A stretch of DNA of 45,374 nucleotides from JBBSTY01 sp038235385 (GTDB lineage: Bacteria; Actinomycetota; Acidimicrobiia; Acidimicrobiales; Acidimicrobilacustridaceae). Below the pieces are notes generated by a model that saw nothing but the letters and a program-made list of their open reading frames with translations, searched no databases and was not told the origin of the DNA. Each line of letters begins with the position of its first letter. Positions within the stretch are counted from its first letter, which is position 1. A program made the translations under genes and the position numbers. The DNA lies in the NCBI GenBank assembly GCA_038235385.1, contig JBBSTY010000010.1, positions 1-45,374 on the forward strand, written 5' to 3'. Positions 41,087 through 45,374 of this stretch are shown here, piece by piece.

Positions 41087-41608
41087 GTGACCGACGTGAC
41101 GACTGCGGCCGAGTCCCCTTCCGCCGAACCGCTCACCGGCTGGCGCCGCCGCCGCGACATCGCCGGCCAGGTGCTCGAGCTGTCGGCCAACGTCCTGCGC
41201 CCCGGGAGCCGGCCAGCGTCCGAACCTGGTCGGGTGCACCGGGCGGCCGCGCTCGCCGTGGCGTTCCTCCCGCACTCGGTCGACTCCCGTCGCAGCATCT
41301 GGTCGATCCGATCGATGTACTCGGGCGCGTCGGTGGGATCGCTCGGGTCGTTCGGGTCGCTCGTGAGCGCTGGCTCGGCCGGGTCGATCCTCTCCATCGG
41401 CTCGGTCGGCTCGGTGCTGTCGATCGGCTCGGTCGGCTCGGTGCTGTCGATCGGCTCCGCCGGCTCCGTGTTGTCGATCGGCGGCCTCGGCAAGGTCAAC
41501 GGCCCGTGGGCCGCGTCCTCCGATGATGTCGCCACCGTGCGCCACCTCGGCACCGTGGCCGGGGCGCTGGCCCTCGCCGCCGCCGTGTTCGCACCGCCGC
41601 CCTCGTGA
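41087..41608 (+). CDS. Gly/Ser nonapeptide-repeat protein, possible beta-solenoid
   Basis: The 173-residue product has an N-terminal charged region (PLTGWRRRRDIAGQVLELSA), then AAALAVAFLPHSVDSRRSIW. A central run of Gly/Ser repeats follows, with hydrophobic residues at fixed positions: consensus SVGSVLSIG, nine residues, three near-perfect copies and several diverged ones from about residue 80 to 130. The tail has a short hydrophobic segment (VAGALALAAAVFAPPPS) that could anchor it. The alternation of small and aliphatic residues suggests a beta-solenoid. I recall similar repeats in uncharacterised actinobacterial proteins but know no function. GTG 41087 is six bases after TACGTT (leaderless). 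Confidence 0.65.
   Translation: MTDVTTAAESPSAEPLTGWRRRRDIAGQVLELSANVLRPGSRPASEPGRVHRAAALAVAFLPHSVDSRRSIWSIRSMYSGASVGSLGSFGSLVSAGSAGSILSIGSVGSVLSIGSVGSVLSIGSAGSVLSIGGLGKVNGPWAASSDDVATVRHLGTVAGALALAAAVFAPPPS
41396..41476. repeat. Three 27-bp tandem repeats
   Basis: The unit at 41396-41422 is repeated exactly at 41423-41449 and with a few substitutions at 41450-41476. Each encodes nine residues of the SVGSVLSIG type. The perfect identity of the first two copies points to recent duplication or conversion. Confidence 0.9.
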
Positions 41609-41701
41609 TCGATCGGTGCCCGCCCTTGGAACCGTCCTGCGCCGGTGATTGAATCGGATCCGGCGAACGCCCCGGACGGAGCGGCCGCCGAGGAGACCGG
41701 C

Positions 41702-41962
41702 ATGGCATCCACCCCCCTGGCCGAGGTACCCGCCGCCGACCCGACCGTGTCGGGTCCCGACCTCACGCCGCGCTTCGACGCCGGCGACACGGTGGAGGTC
41801 CGCCGCCGTCTCGACGACAAGTGGGCCCGGGGGTTCGAGATCGTGGCCGCCGACGATGACGGCTACCGGCTACGGCGCCTGAGCGACGGCGTGGAGATCC
41901 CCGCCACGTTCGCCGGCGACGACGTCCGCAAGGAGCGCAAGCGCGACTTCTGGTGGTATTGA
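41702..41962 (+). CDS. Small conserved protein ending DFWWY
   Basis: The 86-residue cytoplasmic protein has a small beta-barrel look: GDTVEVRRRLDDKWARGFEI, then YRLRRLSDGVEIPATFAGDD. This resembles Tudor or SH3-like barrels that bind proteins or nucleic acids. A basic end follows, with a conserved-looking aromatic terminus (RKERKRDFWWY). I recall similar short proteins with this terminus in Actinomycetota; no function is known to me. AGGAG (41691-41695), six bases before ATG 41702, decides the start; a GTG at 41645 would add 19 residues of unlikely composition. Confidence 0.65.
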   Translation: MASTPLAEVPAADPTVSGPDLTPRFDAGDTVEVRRRLDDKWARGFEIVAADDDGYRLRRLSDGVEIPATFAGDDVRKERKRDFWWY

Positions 41963-42017
41963 GCCCACCGAGCGGCGCACCCGTCACCCTTCCGGTCGCG
42001 GGTCACCACGCCGATGG

Positions 42018-42311
42018 TCAGACGCCGTCGCCGAGCGTGGCGATGTACTCGTCGACGTCGAGCGCCGTGAGCGTGCGCGTCTTGAGGGTGCCGCGGGCGT
42101 TGAGCGCCGTGGTGATCCGCATCATCGTCGGTACGTCGGGCGTCTCGATGATGGTGACGAAGTCCCACTGGCCGAGGAGGGCGTACTGGGTCAGCACGGT
42201 GCCCCCCATGGCCGCCACCTCGGAGTTGACCTCCTTCAGGCGCTGGGGGTTCTCGCGGAGCGTCGCTGCGCCGTCGGGGCCGATGATCGAGAGCATCACG
42301 AACGTGGGCAT
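42018..42311 (-). CDS. GYD-domain protein
   Basis: The 97-residue single-domain protein has the GYD-family layout: a short first strand (TFVMLSIIGPDG), a helix (RLKEVNSEVAAMGGTVLTQY), the G-x-W/Y-D element as LLGQWDFVTIIETPD, and MRITTALNARGTLKTRTLTA. This is a ferredoxin-like, dimeric-barrel type fold of unknown role. The ATG lies six bases after TAGCGT (42318-42323), which suggests a leaderless mRNA. Confidence 0.85.
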   Translation of the reverse strand: MPTFVMLSIIGPDGAATLRENPQRLKEVNSEVAAMGGTVLTQYALLGQWDFVTIIETPDVPTMMRITTALNARGTLKTRTLTALDVDEYIATLGDGV

Positions 42312-42384
42312 GGCCGAACGCTACCCCCGGGGCCGCCACCGTCGCCCACGACACCGAACCCGGGCCATCGGCTCCAGGCAGGCG

Positions 42385-43653
42385 TCAGGGGCAGGTGTCG
42401 GGGGCCGGCTCACCGGCGAGGCGACCGGCGAGCCAGGCCGTGATCTGAGTGGCTGCGAGCGCGTACTCGTTGCCGTGGTTCGCCCCCTCGAGCTCCAGGT
42501 ACTCGGTGACCTGGCCCGCCTCGCAGAGCAGGGCGTCCAGGTCGCGGACACGCTGCACCACCACGCGCTCGTCCGCGGTGCCCGAGACGAGCAGCAGCGG
42601 TGAGTCGACCGCCACCGACCCCACGTCGTTCGCCAGCAGGATCGACCGGGCCGGCTCGGTGGTGAACGGATCGTTCGTGTAGAAGGTGTCGGCGGGGATG
42701 GGCAGGAACGCCTCGATGATGTCGTCGACGCAGCCGGTCTCGATCACACCGGCGGCCGCGGCCGCTTCGGGGCCGACGTAGTCGCCGGGGACGATCTCGG
42801 GATGCTCGGCGGCGGCGCCGTAGAAGCCCATGGCGCCGACGATGCGGCTGACGAAGGCGTCGATCCCGCCGTAGGACCGATCGAAGAGCGCGGCCGGCGC
42901 AAGCGCCACGGTGCCGAGCAGATCCAGTTCGGGCGCGTAGACCTCACCGAGCTCCATGGCCGACAAGGCGCCGTGCCCGCCCTGGGAGTGGCCCACCGCC
43001 AGCCACTGTTGGCCGGCACCGGAGCCCTCGACGTTGGCCGCTGCTCGCACCGCGTCGATGACGCTGTGGCCCTCGCTCGGCTTGGAGAGGTACGGGTGGA
43101 TCTCGCCCACGGGGCCGAGAACGATGTAATCGGTGACCACGCCGACCCCTTCGACGCCGAACGTCGGTGCCGCCTGGCCACGTCGGCTGAGCGCGCACGC
43201 CGAGGCCATGCCGACCGTGCCGTTCGCCAGCGAGACGACCGGCCATCCACCGTCGGGGGCCGGCGCGTTCGGGTAGGTGAGCATGCCCGTGACCGCTCGG
43301 TCGCGGTCGAGCGCATCGCGCGAGTGGTACATGATGCGCACGGTGGTGGTCGCGTCGGTCGTGGTGACCGGTTGCACCCGGATGAGATCACCGGGGGCAC
43401 CGGATGCCAGCGGATCGGGCACCTCGTAGAACTCGTCGACGGATCCGAGGAACGTCTCGACCGGCGCCGCCCCCTCGGTCGTGCCCGAGGTGGCGGAGGC
43501 GGTGTCCGACGTCGGTGCGGGAGCCTCGGCCACCTCGGTCGCGCTACACGCGCCGGCGAGGACGACGACCATCGCGACGAGCGCCCACCACCGTGCCCTG
43601 CGACCACGCGCCGTCGACACCGTGGACCGATCGGGAGGTGCGGCGACTCGCAT
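42385..43653 (-). CDS. Secreted lipase-like alpha/beta hydrolase lipoprotein
   Basis: The 422-residue product has a signal peptide with lipobox VLAGAC (Cys36), a Thr/Ala linker, and an alpha/beta-hydrolase domain. The nucleophile elbow is GHSQGGHG, and the acid and His are in LVSGTADERV and GANHGNEY near the end. GMLTYPNAPAPDGGWPVVSL and ACALSRRG are typical of the secretory lipase (LIP) group in Actinomycetota. It should hydrolyse esters outside the membrane; chain-length preference unknown. The ATG is six bases after TACGAT (43660-43665), so it is probably leaderless; the longer upstream open frame overlaps the cyclase gene and is rejected. Confidence 0.87.
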   Translation of the reverse strand: MRVAAPPDRSTVSTARGRRARWWALVAMVVVLAGACSATEVAEAPAPTSDTASATSGTTEGAAPVETFLGSVDEFYEVPDPLASGAPGDLIRVQPVTTTDATTTVRIMYHSRDALDRDRAVTGMLTYPNAPAPDGGWPVVSLANGTVGMASACALSRRGQAAPTFGVEGVGVVTDYIVLGPVGEIHPYLSKPSEGHSVIDAVRAAANVEGSGAGQQWLAVGHSQGGHGALSAMELGEVYAPELDLLGTVALAPAALFDRSYGGIDAFVSRIVGAMGFYGAAAEHPEIVPGDYVGPEAAAAAGVIETGCVDDIIEAFLPIPADTFYTNDPFTTEPARSILLANDVGSVAVDSPLLLVSGTADERVVVQRVRDLDALLCEAGQVTEYLELEGANHGNEYALAATQITAWLAGRLAGEPAPDTCP

Positions 43654-43711
43654 GGCGCGATCGTATCGACCTCGGGCATCGTGGTTCGGCCCGGCGGCGT
43701 CGCCCACCGGG

Positions 43712-45373
43712 TCAACCACCATCGGTCGGGCCGGCGTCGTCTCGGCCGTCGCCGGGCTCGGCCTTCTTGCGCTTTCGCTTCTGGCGGGCCTCCTCGCGGG
43801 TGGCCTTGCTGCGCTCGGCCTTGCGCCTCGCCGTCTTGCGCTGAGCGACCCGACGGGCCTCCTTCTCGGCCTGGTCGGCCTTGCGCTCGGCGTCCTGGGC
43901 CACCTTCTTGACCTTGCGCGACGCCTCCTCGTTGACGAGCTCGGCCTGCCGTTCGGCGTCGTCGAGCGCCTCCTCGACCCGGCGCCGGGCGTCCTGCTCG
44001 ATCCGGGCGACGGTGCGCCGCACCTCACGCTCGATCGTCTCGAGCCGGCTCTCGGCCTCGAGGTCGGCCTCGTCGGCCCGCTCCTGCGCCTCGCGCTCGA
44101 GGGCGTTGAGCCGGCGGGCGGAGACCAGGTTGGAGAGGAGCTCGACCTGGAGGTCCTCACCGATGTCCGCGCCGAGCACGACGTCGGTGAGCGCCTCGAA
44201 CTCCTCGGTGGGTTGGTCGCCACGGCGCAAGATGTCGTCGACCCCGGCCGTGTCGAGGAGCCCCGCGTCCTCGAGGAGCTCGACCACGTCGTCGGCGACC
44301 TCGACGGGCAGCGAATCGGCAGAAGCGAGACGCTCGGCGCGACGGGACAGCTGGAACTCGCGTCGGGCGGCGCGACGATCTCGGGCGTCGCGGTACAGGC
44401 CCTCGGTGTCGTCGTCGGCATGGCGCATGGACCACAGCCGAACGCGGCCGATGTCCTTGAGGTAGTGCTGGCGGATGCTGCGCAGCTCGAAGGCGTCGTC
44501 GTCGGCCAGCGCGAGGTAGACGTCCTCGGCCACCACGACCGCGCCCGGGTAGGCGATGCTCACGATCCTGCTCGCCAGGTTCACCACCGCGCCGTAGACG
44601 TCGCCTTCGCGCTCGAGCGCGGGGCCGGTGGCCATGCCCACGCGGACGTCGGAGAGCTCGTCGGCGTTGCGGTAGGTCTCGGCCAGGGCCAGCGCCAGCT
44701 CGGCGCCGTCGCGCACCGAGTTGGCGACGAACATGACCTCGTCGCCGATCATCTTCACCACCCGACCCTCGTGGGCGGACACGACGTCGTAGGCGATGGA
44801 CTCGAACCGTCCGACCACCTCGGCGAGCTCCTCCTCGCTGAGCTGCTGGGTCTGGGCGGTGAACCCGACGAGGTCGGCGAAGCCCACCACGACGCCGTGC
44901 CCCTCGGAGGTGGCGGCGCGCAACCGCCGGCGCCGGGCGGCGACGCCCAGGTGCCGTCGCCACACGAGCTCGAGGACCTTGGGCATCATGGGGAGGAGCT
45001 CGGCGCCCCGGCGGATGGCCAGGTCCTGATCGGCGACGGACAGATCGGGGAAGCCCGACCGGGATCCGGGAACGGCCGCCGCGTCGAGATCGGACCCATC
45101 GGGCAGCGCCGTGCGCCGGGACTCGATGGTGTCGACCTGGGCGCTGGCGATGCGTTCGAGCGACGAACCGATCACCCGGGCCATCTGGATGGCCACGCCC
45201 GGCTCGATGGCGCCGTCGGAGATGTACCACACGACGTCGGAGAGGACCCCGAGGTCACTGATCGAGAACACCTCCTCGCCGGGGCGCGGATCCGGGAAGC
45301 CGAGGGCGCGCCAGAGCGTGCGGATGCGCTCGGTGTCGTAGCCCGACAGGGCGGCCACCTCGTCGATCTCGTA
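43712..45373 (-). CDS. Class III adenylate cyclase with C-terminal coiled coil (5' end beyond window)
   Basis: About 553 codons are visible and the start lies outside. The N-terminal part (YEIDEVAALSGYDTERIRTL, then LGFPDPRPGEEVFSISDLGV) resembles the regulatory domain of mycobacterial Rv1264-like cyclases. The catalytic domain has metal Asp in GFADLVGFTAQ and in MIGDEVMF, the adenine-selecting Lys just before (VVKMIGDE) and Asp (GDVYGAVVN), and the transition-state Asn and Arg in VVNLASRIVS. All key residues are therefore present for cAMP synthesis. About 180 residues after the cyclase domain form a long, strongly charged predicted coiled coil, with a basic Lys/Arg-rich end (QRKTARRKAERSKATREEAR). 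That tail is unusual for this enzyme class. Confidence 0.87.
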   Translation of the reverse strand, partial: YEIDEVAALSGYDTERIRTLWRALGFPDPRPGEEVFSISDLGVLSDVVWYISDGAIEPGVAIQMARVIGSSLERIASAQVDTIESRRTALPDGSDLDAAAVPGSRSGFPDLSVADQDLAIRRGAELLPMMPKVLELVWRRHLGVAARRRRLRAATSEGHGVVVGFADLVGFTAQTQQLSEEELAEVVGRFESIAYDVVSAHEGRVVKMIGDEVMFVANSVRDGAELALALAETYRNADELSDVRVGMATGPALEREGDVYGAVVNLASRIVSIAYPGAVVVAEDVYLALADDDAFELRSIRQHYLKDIGRVRLWSMRHADDDTEGLYRDARDRRAARREFQLSRRAERLASADSLPVEVADDVVELLEDAGLLDTAGVDDILRRGDQPTEEFEALTDVVLGADIGEDLQVELLSNLVSARRLNALEREAQERADEADLEAESRLETIEREVRRTVARIEQDARRRVEEALDDAERQAELVNEEASRKVKKVAQDAERKADQAEKEARRVAQRKTARRKAERSKATREEARQKRKRKKAEPGDGRDDAGPTDGG

Positions 45374-45374
45374 C

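Noticed and set aside
1..45374. tRNA, rRNA, insertion sequence or prophage elements
   Set aside because: Scanning by eye found no convincing T-loop/acceptor pairs, transposase motifs, integrase or long terminal inverted repeats. A tRNA scan by software would be decisive.

Overview
The window is GC-rich, densely coded bacterial chromosome. The gene content points to Actinomycetota, and I infer an Acidimicrobiia-like lineage. Supporting evidence is a mycothiol S-conjugate amidase (Mca), a SigC-like ECF sigma factor with a zinc-finger anti-sigma partner, an ImuA'/ImuB/DnaE2 mutasome, DUF1206 and DUF222-HNH proteins, an Rv1264-like adenylate cyclase, and many genes whose start codon lies 6-9 bases after a TANNNT -10 element with no Shine-Dalgarno (the actinobacterial leaderless pattern). 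Forty-two protein genes, one broken gene and one putative leader peptide are called. The first and last genes run off the window. No stretch over about 300 bases lacks a gene, and I saw no rRNA, tRNA, insertion sequence or CRISPR array.

1-6,700: a tandem GNAT acetyltransferase (partial), small lipoproteins, Mca, a duplicated PhoU/TrkA-C regulatory protein, a PEBP-fold lipoprotein, a membrane protein, a protein built on tandem repeats, and a SnoaL-like protein. 6,700-10,000: an EfeO-EfeB iron or haem module without the EfeU permease, preceded by a DtxR/IdeR-like box and followed by a Tat-exported polysaccharide-deacetylase-fold protein with an altered first catalytic motif. 10,000-16,000: a divergent ECF sigma/anti-sigma pair, a membrane-anchored exported protein, then a Zur-like regulator divergent from a zinc ABC importer whose three genes overlap by ATGA, with a dyad operator between them. 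16,000-22,000: a flavin-reductase-like protein, DUF1206, a WYL regulator behind a 17-codon leader ORF, a VOC protein, a decayed DUF222-HNH gene with iteron-like repeats upstream, an M20 peptidase and an aldo/keto reductase.

22,000-37,400: SOS mutagenesis. dnaE2 and the imuA'-imuB operon lie about 8 kb apart and carry the same LexA box at the same distance from a -10 element. Between them are a surface protein, a lipoprotein, a large secreted protein with about 14 propeller-type repeats, a short-chain dehydrogenase and a membrane protein. The surface protein and the large secreted protein share a C-terminal module. 37,400-45,374: an acyl-CoA dehydrogenase with an upstream TTGAC/GTCAA dyad, a lipoprotein serine hydrolase, RNase HII, a Gly/Ser nonapeptide-repeat protein, two small conserved proteins, a lipase-like lipoprotein and a class III adenylate cyclase with a long basic coiled-coil tail.

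The most coherent pathways are damage-inducible mutagenesis (LexA to ImuA'/ImuB/DnaE2) and metal homeostasis (Zur to Znu; putative DtxR/IdeR to EfeOB). The least explained items are the nonapeptide-repeat protein, the leader ORF before the WYL gene, the variant deacetylase after efeB, and several clean dyads in intergenic regions. All calls are by eye from the sequence and from family knowledge; no database search was run.
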